DNA of 64,000 nucleotides. Origin: Bacillus pseudomycoides DSM 12442. GTDB lineage: Bacteria; Bacillota; Bacilli; Bacillales; Bacillaceae_G. Each line of letters begins with the position of its first letter. Within the stretch, counting starts at the first letter, position 1. The DNA is taken from assembly GCF_000161455.1 (NCBI RefSeq), contig NZ_CM000745.1:1711996-1775995 (forward strand), written 5' to 3'. Made by a program: the position numbers and the translations under genes. Under the pieces are notes generated by a model. It did not search any database and was not told the DNA's origin. It saw nothing but the letters and a program-made list of their open reading frames with translations. Below, one piece after another: positions 24,146 to 34,286 of the stretch.

Positions 24146-25180
24146 ATGATTCAAATGAAAAATTTCTTTCAAAGTAGAGGGTTTCAGAGGCTTCTTATAT
24201 TAGTCATTTTAGCCCTTATATTATACGGGCTAAAAAGTATGATTAATTTAATATTGATTACCTTTATCCTTACGTTTCTAATGGATCGCTTTCAAAGATT
24301 TATTTCTGAAAAACTTAATCGTTTTGTACGGATAAATAGGAAAGTGATTATCGCCTTTTTATACATTGTTTTAGTTACGTTTATTGTTGCTACGTTATAT
24401 AAATATTTGCCTGTATTAACGATACAAATTTCACAATTGATTTACCAGTTCAAATTGTTTTTTAAAAATCCCCCTGATAATGAAATGATAAGATATGTGT
24501 TTTCTGCAATTAATCAGATGGAAGTATCAAAATATATTGAACAAGGTGTGGATGTTATTTATCAATCTTTGGCGAATATTGGAAAGATAAGTTTACAAAT
24601 TTTACTTTCCCTTATTTTAAGTTTATTTTTCTTATTAGAAAAAGAGCGTATCATTGTTTTTACATCAAAATTTGAGGATAGTAAACTTAGTATTTTTTAT
24701 GAGGAAATTGCATACTTTGGTCAGAAATTTGCGCGTTCATTTGGAAAAGTCATTGAGGCACAGTTTTTAATTGCCGTTGTAAACTGTATTCTTTCTGTCA
24801 TTGCACTAGTATTTTTAGGTTTCCCGCAGCTACTTGTATTAGCAGTTATGATATTCTTGCTTGGTTTAATTCCTGTTGCAGGTGTTATTATTTCACTATT
24901 TCCACTTTGTATCATTGCGTATAATATTGGTGGAATTGCATATGTCGTATACATATTAATTTTTATTGCAGTTATTCATGCAATTGAAAGTTACTTCTTA
25001 AATCCGAAATTTATGTCCGCAAAAACGAATTTACCCATTTTTTATACGTTTATGGTTCTTATCTTTTCAGAGCATTTTTTAGGAATATGGGGACTCATTA
25101 TTGGAATTCCAATCTTTATCTTTTTACTTGATGTGCTTGAAGTGTACGATGGAGAGAAATCGGATCTAAATACGGAATGA
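24146..25180 (+). CDS. AI-2E (PerM) family membrane protein
   Basis: A 344-residue protein with seven or eight membrane segments in the AI-2E/PerM layout. There are two N-terminal segments, a soluble stretch (residues about 70-150), then the cluster LILSLFFLLEKERII, and the C-terminal pair with GLIPVAGVIISLFPL, YFLNPKFMSAKTNLPIFYTF and GIPIFIFLLDVLEVY. Family members are reported as autoinducer-2 exporters or Na+/H+ antiporters; the substrate here is unknown. The start ATG follows GAAGGGGGAGAGTGAGA. It is monocistronic and ends at a hairpin shared with the convergent ldh gene. Confidence 0.88.
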   Translation: MIQMKNFFQSRGFQRLLILVILALILYGLKSMINLILITFILTFLMDRFQRFISEKLNRFVRINRKVIIAFLYIVLVTFIVATLYKYLPVLTIQISQLIYQFKLFFKNPPDNEMIRYVFSAINQMEVSKYIEQGVDVIYQSLANIGKISLQILLSLILSLFFLLEKERIIVFTSKFEDSKLSIFYEEIAYFGQKFARSFGKVIEAQFLIAVVNCILSVIALVFLGFPQLLVLAVMIFLLGLIPVAGVIISLFPLCIIAYNIGGIAYVVYILIFIAVIHAIESYFLNPKFMSAKTNLPIFYTFMVLIFSEHFLGIWGLIIGIPIFIFLLDVLEVYDGEKSDLNTE

Positions 25181-25195
25181 ATTTTTAAGCTATGC

Positions 25196-25230
25196 AAAAA
25201 GCAATCCAAGTATTTTGGATTGCTTTTTTT
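25196..25230. terminator. Terminator between the AI-2E gene and ldh
   Basis: AAAAAGCAATCCAAG pairs with TTGGATTGCTTTTTTT. With A-rich and T-rich flanks it can act for both converging genes. Confidence 0.85.
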
Positions 25231-25254
25231 ATAAGGTCATAATTAGCATGTATT

Positions 25255-26271
<1,017 letters not shown>

Positions 26272-26514
26272 CTAGTTTATTACATTTCATAAAAGATATT
26301 CAAGTATTTCAAAATACATCCGTTTATATAGTTGTGAATCATAGGGAATGAAACATAAGTATCCTCTCTTGAATGTAATCTTTATTAAGAGAAGAAAATT
26401 AGGATGCTGAATCCATTAACAATGGAACAGATAATTTATATTATTCATACTATACTTATGAAGACAGAGCATCCGAAATATATATAGGAATACAAAACAA
26501 CCGGAGTGTTTTGT

Positions 26515-26569
26515 TTACAAATTGCAGTTATTTTAATAAAATAATAAATATAAATCGTAATAATTACGC
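26515..26569 (+). promoter_or_regulatory. Promoter with Zur box for the COG0523 GTPase gene
   Basis: TTTACA (26515-26520), 16 bp and TAAAAT (26537-26542) form a plausible promoter. Just downstream, TCGTAATAATTACGC (26555-26569) is a 7-1-7 inverted repeat with one mismatch to the Bacillus Zur consensus. AAA on the left and TTT on the right extend it. Repression by zinc-loaded Zur is expected. The remaining 26200-26514 sequence is the ldh leader and holds no gene. Confidence 0.8.
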
Positions 26570-26610
26570 TTTAAAGTATATTAAAAGCATAGAAATGGAT
26601 GGTCGGTCAT

Positions 26611-27537
26611 ATGAGTAAAGTAGAAATTCATATATTAGGTGGTTTTTTAGGAAGTGGGAAATCCACATTGCTACAAAATTTACTACTAGCAGAAAAGAAG
26701 AAAAATCGAAAAGTTGCTGTTTTAATGAATGAAATAGGAGAATACTCGGTAGATACAGATATTATAGGGAAAGAGAATATTTTAAGAGAACTTTTAAAAG
26801 GTTGTATTTGTTGCACGTTAAAAGATGAACTTGAGATTCAGTTACATTCTTTATATCAACAAGAGAGACCAGATGTAATTTATATAGAAACAACAGGAGT
26901 TGCTCACCCAATTGAAGTATTAGATGCATGCTTGTCACCTATTTTAGCTCCTTATCTTGACGTGAAATCCATCGTTGTTGTATTAGATGCAATGAGATGG
27001 TTAAATCGTGATACACTAAGTAAAAATATTCAACAACTTTTAAATGAACAAATCAAATACGGAAGTCATATCCTCATTAATAAATCAGATTTATTAAAAG
27101 ATGAGGAGAAGAAAAAAGTTTTAGAAGAAGTAGCAGCAATTAATAAACATGCGAAATTGTATGAAACACAGTATTGTAATATATCTTTAGAGGATATAGA
27201 AGGTGTGGAACTTACAGAAAATGAAGAACATGAAACATTACATATGAAGCAGCATTTACATATACAAACGATGACATATCAATTTACAAAATCAATCGAT
27301 CAAGATCAATTATATGAATGGCTTTCCAATTTATCGCAGGAAATTTATCGTGTAAAAGGATTTGTAAAATTTCATGGAGATAAATATCCGCACTTATTAC
27401 AATACTCATTTGGTGTACCAATTTTATTGGAACAGGACTTTGGGTTTCCCACAAACTTGGTGATTATTGGTGAGAGTTTAGATAAGAAACAATTGGCAGA
27501 AGGATTAGGTGGTTTAGAGAGTAACTCGATTTCATAA
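26611..27537 (+). CDS. COG0523 (CobW/YciC-type) GTPase, candidate zinc metallochaperone
   Basis: A 308-residue G3E-family GTPase from ATG 26611; an earlier ATG at 26599 is possible. Seen are Walker A GGFLGSGKSTLL, the metal-binding GCICCTLKDEL with C-x-C-C, IETTGVAHP, and NKSDLLKD for guanine recognition. A CobW C-terminal domain (TYQFTKSIDQDQLYEWLSNL) follows, with His-rich MKQHLHIQTM before it. A Zur box in the promoter puts it with ZagA/YciC proteins that deliver zinc to client enzymes under zinc starvation. B. subtilis YciC is longer, so orthology is not assured. Client proteins are not adjacent. Confidence 0.85.
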   Translation: MSKVEIHILGGFLGSGKSTLLQNLLLAEKKKNRKVAVLMNEIGEYSVDTDIIGKENILRELLKGCICCTLKDELEIQLHSLYQQERPDVIYIETTGVAHPIEVLDACLSPILAPYLDVKSIVVVLDAMRWLNRDTLSKNIQQLLNEQIKYGSHILINKSDLLKDEEKKKVLEEVAAINKHAKLYETQYCNISLEDIEGVELTENEEHETLHMKQHLHIQTMTYQFTKSIDQDQLYEWLSNLSQEIYRVKGFVKFHGDKYPHLLQYSFGVPILLEQDFGFPTNLVIIGESLDKKQLAEGLGGLESNSIS

Positions 27538-27552
27538 TTTTTGTTGATATAG

Positions 27553-27590
27553 AAAAGCAGCGTAGAATTATAGATTCTAGGCTGCTTTTG
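27553..27590 (+). terminator. Terminator after the GTPase gene
   Basis: AAAAGCAGC pairs with GCTGCTTTT, extended by TAGAATTA against TAGATTCTA. Confidence 0.8.
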
Positions 27591-27625
27591 CATGTATAAA
27601 AATGATAGTGATTGGAAAGTTAATA

Positions 27626-27910
27626 TTATTTAAAGGAAGCGTAACCTTCATATGCTATAACAACTCTACTATTAATTAAACTTGCTTCTTCCAATGAAAT
27701 AAGATAAACAGTATCTGCGATCTGCTCAGGTTGAGTTAATTTATTTCCTGTTACTTTTGTTTTCATTACATCAATTAACCCTGAATCGTTATAGCCTTGA
27801 ATGATGGGTGTATCGACAATGACACCCGATTGCTACTGCAACCACGCCAATACCGTACCGAGCCAATTCTAAAGAAGCTAAGAGCTTTGTGAATAGATTC
27901 ATACATGAAA
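27626..27910 (-). pseudogene. Short-chain dehydrogenase remnant (C-terminal part, frameshifted)
   Basis: On the minus strand the sequence reads MNLFTKLLASLELARYGIGV then VAVAIG, shifts frame, and continues VIVDTPIIQGYNDSGLIDVM through LTQPEQIADTVYLISLEEAS to a stop at 27626. This is the last third of an SDR enzyme, from the helix after the catalytic YxxxK to the C-terminus. The N-terminal two thirds, including the Rossmann motif and active site, are gone. The rest of the gap to 28078 holds nothing else recognised. Confidence 0.8.
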
Positions 27911-28078
27911 TGTAAATCGCACTGCATACTTTGGGTTTTTGAAGTGGATTATATTAGAATTAACTAGGGAGTAATCGTTCTGTGTTGTTCATAATTGACA
28001 TTATTAGGGTGAATATGAGTTTTTTAAGTATAGGTTAAGAAGGTTGAAAGTAATATGCTTTGATCCAAGGAGAATAAG

Positions 28079-29302
28079 ATGAATAAGAAATATAGTTTTA
28101 AAAGAACTATTATGATTCCAGCTTCAATAGCCGTTGGTTTAAAAAATTTACTAAATTTAAGGAATAAAAATACTACAAATAAGAAGCGTTTTGTGGATTT
28201 TCATATACTATTTGATAAGAAAAAAACAATTGAAAACTTCCGTAATCTTTCTGAAGTATACCCAGCCCAAAAGGTGAAACGTAAAGGACATATTTCTCGA
28301 TTTGATTATGATTTGAAGGATATGAATGTTACGTACAGCTATAATGGGAAACAATCAACTCTTGATGAGTTTCTTAAAAACACGACGGCGACAGGCTTTT
28401 TCATTATGAAAGATTATAAAGTTGTAAATGAGCGATACTTTCATGGAAATACGTGCAAATCTCTTAATACTTCATGGTCTGTAGCAAAATCTTTTTTATC
28501 TGCTTTAGTAGGTATAGCGATTGATGAAGGGGATATTAAATCAGTAAAGGATCCAATCATTGCTTATTTGCCAGAGTTAAAGGACTCCGGATATAAAAAT
28601 GTTTCTATTAAGGAATGTCTACAGATGTGCTCTGGTATTTATTTCAATGAAGATTATCATAATTTGTCATCAGATTTTTATATGCTGATGCAAGCGTCAT
28701 TGACTGCAAGTAAGAGTGTAAATGAGTATATAAATCAATTTAAGTATAAAGAATTTTCTGGGAAATTTTCTTATAAAAGTATAGATGCGCAAGTGTTAGG
28801 CATGTTGATTGCAAAAGCAACTGGACGGAACTTAGCACAATATTTGCAAGAGAAAATATGGGAACCGCTTGGAATGGAGTCCCATGCATTTTGGAATATA
28901 GGTAGTGATGGGAGCATGATATCTTATTCTTTCTTGAATGCTACGTTGAGAGATTTTGCTAGATTTGGATTACTCTACTTACATAATGGAAATTGGAAGG
29001 GGAAACAGATTATTTCTCAAGAGTGGATTCGAGAATCAACCATACCTGAAAGGTATAATCTACTGAAAGATAATCAATCTCATTTTACTGATAATTATCA
29101 GTATCAATGGTGGACTCCTGGACCAGATTATATAGTTGGAGAATTTCTTGCTATAGGAATTTGGGGGCAGAATATTTATATAAACCAACCAGAAAACCTT
29201 GTTATTGTGAGAACAAGTGCTGATCCTAGTTTTGAAAAACATCACTACGAAATGTATGCTGTTTATCGTGCAATAGTAGACTTTTTACGTAAAGAGTCTT
29301 AA
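28079..29302 (+). CDS. Serine hydrolase of the beta-lactamase class C / PBP-like fold
   Basis: A 407-residue protein with the class C-type active site. SWSVAKSFLSALVGIA gives the SxxK nucleophile pair, and SYKSIDAQVLGMLIAKATGR gives Tyr-x-Ser in place of Tyr-x-Asn. GIWGQNIYINQPENLVIVRTS is the C-terminal strand region, as in 6-aminohexanoate-dimer hydrolase-like enzymes and esterases of this fold. KDPIIAYLPELKDSG is a common landmark after the SxxK helix. The N-terminus has a weak hydrophobic stretch but no clean signal peptide. The gene has an AAGGAGAATAAG site. The substrate is unknown, and true beta-lactamase activity is not implied. Confidence 0.85.
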   Translation: MNKKYSFKRTIMIPASIAVGLKNLLNLRNKNTTNKKRFVDFHILFDKKKTIENFRNLSEVYPAQKVKRKGHISRFDYDLKDMNVTYSYNGKQSTLDEFLKNTTATGFFIMKDYKVVNERYFHGNTCKSLNTSWSVAKSFLSALVGIAIDEGDIKSVKDPIIAYLPELKDSGYKNVSIKECLQMCSGIYFNEDYHNLSSDFYMLMQASLTASKSVNEYINQFKYKEFSGKFSYKSIDAQVLGMLIAKATGRNLAQYLQEKIWEPLGMESHAFWNIGSDGSMISYSFLNATLRDFARFGLLYLHNGNWKGKQIISQEWIRESTIPERYNLLKDNQSHFTDNYQYQWWTPGPDYIVGEFLAIGIWGQNIYINQPENLVIVRTSADPSFEKHHYEMYAVYRAIVDFLRKES

Positions 29303-29321
29303 GAGTAGTGCGATTGGGGGA

Positions 29322-29357
29322 AAAGATTAACTCATTTTGGAAGTTAGTCTTTTTTGT
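29322..29357 (+). terminator. Terminator after the serine hydrolase gene
   Basis: AAAAGATTAACT pairs with AGTTAGTCTTTT and is followed by T. The remaining sequence to 29614 has TTGACA at 29512 and no supported gene. Confidence 0.65.
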
Positions 29358-29614
29358 AGGGCTAATATATTAGAGGAAGAGAACAGTTATTTTAATGTAT
29401 TTGTTCAAGGGATGATATGTATAATGCGAATAATTGTATGAATATTTACAAATGTATTGGAAGGGATTTGGAAATGGCTGGCGAATGTAGAGGTACTTCG
29501 AGAAATTTCTATTGACAACATAGTTCACATTGTTAAAAACAAGAAGTCATGATTACGGATGGTTACTTTGGCGTATTTGATTCTATCAGAAAGTAAAGTA
29601 TGGGGAGGATCACA

Positions 29615-30832
29615 ATGTCAGCAAAAAAACGTAAGTGGCTAAAAATGGTGTTTACGGGATGTATTCTTGGTTCATTATTAGTAACAGCAGGATGTTCAGG
29701 GGAAAAAGCAAGTACAGATGATGAGAAGACGATTAAAGTAGGTGTTCTTGCTTCGTTAACAGGACCGCTTGAATCATATGGGAAACAAACGGTAAACGGG
29801 TTTGAACTAGGGCTAGATTACGCAACAGGCGGAACAGGGAAAGTAGATGGGAAGAAGATTAAGTTTGTTGTAGAAGATACGGAAACAAAAGCGGATGTAG
29901 CAGTTAAAAAAGCTACGAAACTATTAGAGGAAGACAAGGTTGATTTTCTTGTTGGATCTTCGAGTTCAAGTGATACATTAGCAGTGTTACCACTAGCGGA
30001 AGAATATGAAAAAATAATGGTTGTTGAACCTGCAGTTGCAGATAGTATTACGGGGAAGAACTGGAATAAATATATTTTTAGAACAGGCAGAAATTCATCT
30101 CAAGATGCAATTGCTGGTGCTGCATCCATCGCTAAGAAAGATGTAAAGATTGCAACACTTGCTCCAGATAACGCCTTTGGTCGTGAAGGAATTGCTGCAT
30201 TTAAAGCGGGAGCGAAGAAGCTAGGGGCGAATATTGTAAATGAACAATATGCTGATACGAATTCTACTGATTTTACTGCAAATATTCAAAACATCATTAG
30301 TTCAAAACCAGATTATTTATTTGTTGTTTGGGCTGGTGCGAATTCACCATGGAAGCAATTAAAAGATATGAATGTAGAAGCGCAAGGGATTAAGATTTCA
30401 ACGGGGGCACCGGATATACCAGCATTAAAGACGATGGATGCATTAGTGGGCATGCAAGGATTTTCAGTATATTATCATACACTTCCGAAAAATAAAGTGA
30501 ACGAGTGGCTAGTGGAAGAACATAAGAAACGTTTCAATGGAACAGTTCCAGATTTGTTTACAGCTGGAGGAATGTCAGCAGCAATTTCCATCGTTGAAGG
30601 ATTAAAGAAAACAAAAGGCGATACAGATGTTGATACGCTTATTAAGAAAATGGAAGGAATGGAATTTGAAACACCAAAAGGAAAAATGAAATTTAGAGAG
30701 AAAGACCACCAAGCTTTGCAAGCGCTTTATTCTGTAACGCTACAAAAACAAGAGGGTGTTGATTATCCAGTACCTGTTCTAGAGCGAGAATTAACAATGA
30801 AAGAAACAGAGCCACCAATTCAAAATAAATAG
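29615..30832 (+). CDS. Branched-chain amino acid-type ABC transporter, binding lipoprotein (LivK-like)
   Basis: The 405-residue protein starts at ATG 29615, 8 bp after GGGGAGGAT. The lipoprotein signal ends LLVTAGCSG (Cys27). The mature part is a type I periplasmic-binding fold of the LivK/peripla_BP_6 kind: IKVGVLASLTGPLESYGKQT, then VDFLVGSSSSSDTLAVLPLA and later VVWAGANSPWKQLKD. It would capture an amino acid or amide outside the membrane and hand it to the permeases encoded downstream. The ligand cannot be told by eye. The ATPase genes follow after a 12-bp perfect hairpin. Confidence 0.88.
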   Translation: MSAKKRKWLKMVFTGCILGSLLVTAGCSGEKASTDDEKTIKVGVLASLTGPLESYGKQTVNGFELGLDYATGGTGKVDGKKIKFVVEDTETKADVAVKKATKLLEEDKVDFLVGSSSSSDTLAVLPLAEEYEKIMVVEPAVADSITGKNWNKYIFRTGRNSSQDAIAGAASIAKKDVKIATLAPDNAFGREGIAAFKAGAKKLGANIVNEQYADTNSTDFTANIQNIISSKPDYLFVVWAGANSPWKQLKDMNVEAQGIKISTGAPDIPALKTMDALVGMQGFSVYYHTLPKNKVNEWLVEEHKKRFNGTVPDLFTAGGMSAAISIVEGLKKTKGDTDVDTLIKKMEGMEFETPKGKMKFREKDHQALQALYSVTLQKQEGVDYPVPVLERELTMKETEPPIQNK

Positions 30833-30854
30833 ATTGAATATTCGGTAATGAAAA

Positions 30855-30888
30855 GATGTAAAGAGAGGAGGTTATTTCTCTTTACATC
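30855..30888 (+). promoter_or_regulatory. Hairpin between the binding-protein and ATPase genes
   Basis: GATGTAAAGAGA pairs perfectly with TCTCTTTACATC around a 10-nt loop. The T-run after it is broken (AACTTCTCTTTTTC). Such hairpins after the binding-protein gene often let only part of transcription through or protect the upstream mRNA, giving more binding protein than transporter. Confidence 0.6.
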
Positions 30889-30938
30889 AACTTCTCTTTT
30901 TCACCCTGAAAATATGAATTCTTTGAGGAGGGTATAGA

Positions 30939-31712
30939 GTGAAGAACTTGTTAGAGACTAGAAATCTTTGTGTCTCATTTGGAGAACATCATGTCATTAA
31001 AGACGTAAATTTGATGATACCAAAAGGAAAACTTATTTCTATTATTGGACCCAACGGAGCAGGGAAGACAACTCTATTTAACTTGTTAAGTGGACAGATT
31101 TCTCCAACAAAAGGTGAGATTTATTTTAAAGAACGTGACATTACAAAGTTATCGATTCCAGAGCGAACCCGCCTTGGTATGGGACGCTCTTTCCAGCTTA
31201 CAAATATTTTTCCGGAATTACCAGTGATTGAAAATGTACGCTTAAGTGTACAGTCGTTTGTTCAAGATTATTATAGTTTTTTTCCAAACTTCTCACGATT
31301 CAAGCAGCAGATGGGAGAGGCGAGACGTCTTTTGAAGACAGTATTGCTTCACGAAAAAGAAGAAGTGCTAGCGAAAGATTTAGCGCATGGGGAAAAGAGA
31401 AAATTAGAACTGGCCATGCTGCTAGCGCTCAGAACAGATGTATTGCTACTTGATGAACCAACAGCGGGTATCTCTGTTGAGGAAGTCCCAGCTATTCTTC
31501 AAGTGATAGAGAATATAAAGAAAAATCGTGAGAATACAATTGTACTTATTGAACACAAAATGGATATGGTTCTACATGTATCAGATCATTTAATTGTACT
31601 ATTTCATGGCGAGTTATTGGCCGAAGGGTTACCAGAAGAGATTATGAAGGATGAACGTGTACAAACGGCATACTTAGGGGGATTATACGGTGACACTATT
31701 AAAAGTGGATAA
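30939..31712 (+). CDS. livG: LivG-type ABC transporter ATPase
   Basis: A 257-residue ATPase from a GTG start after GAGGAGGGTATA. Walker A is GPNGAGKTT near residue 38, the signature is the degenerate LAHGEKRKLELAMLLAL, Walker B is VLLLDEPTAGIS, and the H-loop His is in IVLIEHKMDMVLHVSDHL. The degenerate signature without SGGQ and the C-terminal VQTAYLGGLYG place it with LivG. It forms a heterodimer with the protein encoded next. The reading frame overlaps livF by 23 bp. Confidence 0.92.
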   Translation: MKNLLETRNLCVSFGEHHVIKDVNLMIPKGKLISIIGPNGAGKTTLFNLLSGQISPTKGEIYFKERDITKLSIPERTRLGMGRSFQLTNIFPELPVIENVRLSVQSFVQDYYSFFPNFSRFKQQMGEARRLLKTVLLHEKEEVLAKDLAHGEKRKLELAMLLALRTDVLLLDEPTAGISVEEVPAILQVIENIKKNRENTIVLIEHKMDMVLHVSDHLIVLFHGELLAEGLPEEIMKDERVQTAYLGGLYGDTIKSG

Positions 31713-32394
31713 TATAGAAACGTATTTGGATCAGTTTCATATTTTGCAAGGCGTTTCTTTTATGGTTGAGAAAGGAACAATCACCGTATTGTTCGGAAGA
31801 AATGGGGCTGGAAAAACAACGACTTTACGTTCAATTATGGGGTTTAATCGGATTTCTAATGGAGAAATTTATTATTGTGATGAGAAAGTAAATGGTTTAT
31901 CTACTCATCTGATTTCGCGAAAAGGAATGGGCTATGTGCCAGAGAATCAAGGGATCTTTCATGATTTAACGGTAGAAGAAACATTTGCTCTCGCTGGAGT
32001 AAAGAAAGGGATAGAATATGCAGAAAAGGTAGAATGGATGCTCGATTTATTTCCAGATTTAAAACAATATTGGAATAAAAAAAGTGGGCTGTTGAGCGGA
32101 GGACAAAAGCAAATGCTGGCGATTTCAAGAGCGTTCATTAATAGTGATGGATTGCTATTAATTGATGAGCCAAGTAAAGGATTAGCGCCGATTATGATTG
32201 AAAAGTTAATGTCGGCTATTTTGAAAATGAAAGAGAAAACGACTGTTTTGCTTGTAGAACAAAACTTTATGATGGCAAGCCAGATAGGTGATTATTTTTA
32301 CATCATGGACAATGGAAAAATCGTGCATAACGGTCCAATGAATGAACTGAAAGAAGATAAGGAAACATGTCATAAGTATCTGGGGATTTCTTAA
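31690..32394 (+). CDS. livF: LivF-type ABC transporter ATPase
   Basis: A 234-residue ATPase starting at GTG 31690 inside the livG end. Walker A is FGRNGAGKTTTLRSIMG, the signature is LLSGGQKQMLAISRAF, Walker B is LLLIDEPSKGLAP, and the H-loop region is VLLVEQNFMMASQIGD, where Gln replaces the usual His, a known LivF trait. Overlap with livG implies translational coupling. It pairs with LivG to power the LivH/LivM permease. Confidence 0.92.
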   Translation: MTLLKVDNIETYLDQFHILQGVSFMVEKGTITVLFGRNGAGKTTTLRSIMGFNRISNGEIYYCDEKVNGLSTHLISRKGMGYVPENQGIFHDLTVEETFALAGVKKGIEYAEKVEWMLDLFPDLKQYWNKKSGLLSGGQKQMLAISRAFINSDGLLLIDEPSKGLAPIMIEKLMSAILKMKEKTTVLLVEQNFMMASQIGDYFYIMDNGKIVHNGPMNELKEDKETCHKYLGIS

Positions 32395-32419
32395 CATTGA
32401 TACGGAGGAGGTATGGAAC

Positions 32420-33280
32420 GTGGATGTGTTAGTTAACTTATTTGTAAATGGCGTTTCGACAGGTATGCTTATTTTCTTATTAGCATCGGGACTTTCACTT
32501 ATTTTTGGTTTAATGAGTGTACTCAATTTTGCTCATGGTGGATTGTTTGCCTGGGGAGCTTTTACAGGGGTTTGGTTATTCAATATGACTGGTAGCTATG
32601 TACTTGCATTAATAGGTGCGATTTTGATGGGAATGTTTCTTGGTTTCGTTTTAGAAAGATTCCTTATTCGTCCTGTTTATGGAAATCATGTTCGACAACT
32701 TCTCGTTACACTTGGTGGAATGCTTGTACTTAGTGAATGTATAAAAGTATTTTGGGGACCGAATCCAATTAGTGCTAAATTACCAACATGGTTACAAGGA
32801 AGCTTGACATTTGATGGAATTATATTAATAAAGTATCGATTGTTTGTTATTATTGTTGGGGTACTTATTTATATTGGCCTGATGTTGTTACTACGTAAAA
32901 CAAAAATTGGTCTTATGATTCGTGCGGGTGTAATAGATAAGGAGATGGTTCAAGCTCTTGGTATTAACATAAAGGCGATATTTTCATTTGTCTTTTTATT
33001 AGGGGCTGGAATGGCCGCGTTAGGGGGATTTCTCCTTGCTCCATATTCAGGAGTTATTTTCGCTGAAATGGGTATGCAGTATGCAATTTTAGCTTTTATT
33101 GTTGTCATTATCGGAGGATTGGGAAGCGTGCAAGGTTCAGCGCTTGCGTCTTTAATTGTTGGATTGGCTGGAGCGTTTACGGCTTATTATTTACCTGATT
33201 TATCACTCGCAATAAATATGTTAATGTTGTTGTTTTTCTTGGTAGTCAAGCCAACGGGGCTCGTTGGTGAAAAGGGGTGA
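32420..33280 (+). CDS. livH: LivH-type ABC transporter permease
   Basis: A 286-residue membrane protein from a GTG start after GGAGGAGGTATGGAAC. Landmarks are GVSTGMLIFLLASGLSLIFG, NFAHGGLFAWGAF and VIIGGLGSVQGSALASLIVG, all LivH-type, with about eight hydrophobic segments. It forms the channel with the next protein. The gene order binding protein-G-F-H-M differs from the usual K-H-M-G-F order. Confidence 0.9.
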   Translation: MDVLVNLFVNGVSTGMLIFLLASGLSLIFGLMSVLNFAHGGLFAWGAFTGVWLFNMTGSYVLALIGAILMGMFLGFVLERFLIRPVYGNHVRQLLVTLGGMLVLSECIKVFWGPNPISAKLPTWLQGSLTFDGIILIKYRLFVIIVGVLIYIGLMLLLRKTKIGLMIRAGVIDKEMVQALGINIKAIFSFVFLLGAGMAALGGFLLAPYSGVIFAEMGMQYAILAFIVVIIGGLGSVQGSALASLIVGLAGAFTAYYLPDLSLAINMLMLLFFLVVKPTGLVGEKG

Positions 33281-33284
33281 AAAG

Positions 33285-34286
33285 GTGAATAATACATTTA
33301 ATCGGGCCGGGATATATTTTGGGCTAGTTGTATTGATTTGTTTAAGTGTATTCCCTTTCGTAAATGATTCACGGAGCTTACTCATTTTGTTTACACAAGT
33401 TTTCATCTTTGCTATATTTGCAATGAGTTTTGATATTCTTCTTGGATATACAGGAATTGTTTCATTCGGTCATTGCATGTTTTTTGGAATAGGTGCTTAT
33501 TGTGTTGCACTCTTACTAGATCGACAAGAGGTTTCTATAGCAAGCTTTTTAATCGGTATTGGGATAGCTGTTGTACTATCAACGATAATCAGTTATATAA
33601 TCGGTATGCTTTCTTTACGATTAAAAAGTCATTTTTATGCAATGTTAACACTTGCGATTTCCCAACTATTCTTTGTACTTGCTGAAAAATGGCGGTCTTT
33701 CACACATGGAGGAGATGGCTTTACATTCCGTGTACCTGATATGTTTCGTGACCGTTTCACATTTTACTATATTACACTCATATGTCTAGTCGTCATCTTT
33801 CTATTGCTTCGCTTATTTACACAATCTTCTATTGGAAAAGTGTTAAAGGCAATTTCGCAAAATGAGCAACGTGTAGAAGCACTTGGATATAAAATTCTCC
33901 ACTATAAAATTATTGCGAGCATAGTTGCGGGAGTAGTAGCAGCGCTTAGCGGTGGTTTATTTGTTATCACATTACGCTTTGTAAATACAACTGTTTTTTC
34001 AATTGAAATGACTTTAAATGCTCTGTTAATGACAATGATTGGGGGAGTTGGCACATTAGTTGGAGCAATCGCTGGCGCAGGGATTATTGAGTTTTTAAAG
34101 TATTATTTATCAGAACTTGCAGCGCAGTATCCAATCTTTGAGAGATGGACGATCTTTCTTGGGTTACTATATATTATTGTGTTATTAGGTTTCCCAACAG
34201 GGTTAACTGGTACGGTTAAAAAAATAAGAAGTATAACAAAAAAGAAGGGGGCAGAGAAAAGTAAGGAAGTTGAGCATAGTACATGA
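33285..34286 (+). CDS. livM: LivM-type ABC transporter permease
   Basis: A 333-residue permease. The likely start is GTG 33285, 4 bp after the livH stop, with AAAGGGG upstream; a GTG at 33264 would overlap livH. Motifs are FGLVVLICLSVFPFV, LLGYTGIVSFGHCMFFGIGAYC, GALRLKSHFYAMLTLAIS-like (here SLRLKSHFYAMLTLAISQLF), and TMIGGVGTLVGAIAGAG. These are typical LivM signatures. It ends the five-gene transporter operon; a hairpin follows at 34418. Confidence 0.9.
   Translation: MNNTFNRAGIYFGLVVLICLSVFPFVNDSRSLLILFTQVFIFAIFAMSFDILLGYTGIVSFGHCMFFGIGAYCVALLLDRQEVSIASFLIGIGIAVVLSTIISYIIGMLSLRLKSHFYAMLTLAISQLFFVLAEKWRSFTHGGDGFTFRVPDMFRDRFTFYYITLICLVVIFLLLRLFTQSSIGKVLKAISQNEQRVEALGYKILHYKIIASIVAGVVAALSGGLFVITLRFVNTTVFSIEMTLNALLMTMIGGVGTLVGAIAGAGIIEFLKYYLSELAAQYPIFERWTIFLGLLYIIVLLGFPTGLTGTVKKIRSITKKKGAEKSKEVEHST

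Noticed and set aside
26331..26353. Rex site for ldh
   Set aside because: Only the left half TTGTGAA is present; the right half does not match and the distance from the ldh start is about 130 bp.
29440..29600. Decayed gene before the Liv binding protein (EGIWKWLANVEVLREISI then MITDGYFGVFDSIRK)
   Set aside because: Two short frames look coding-like but no family could be named and there is no start codon, so it is not listed as a pseudogene.
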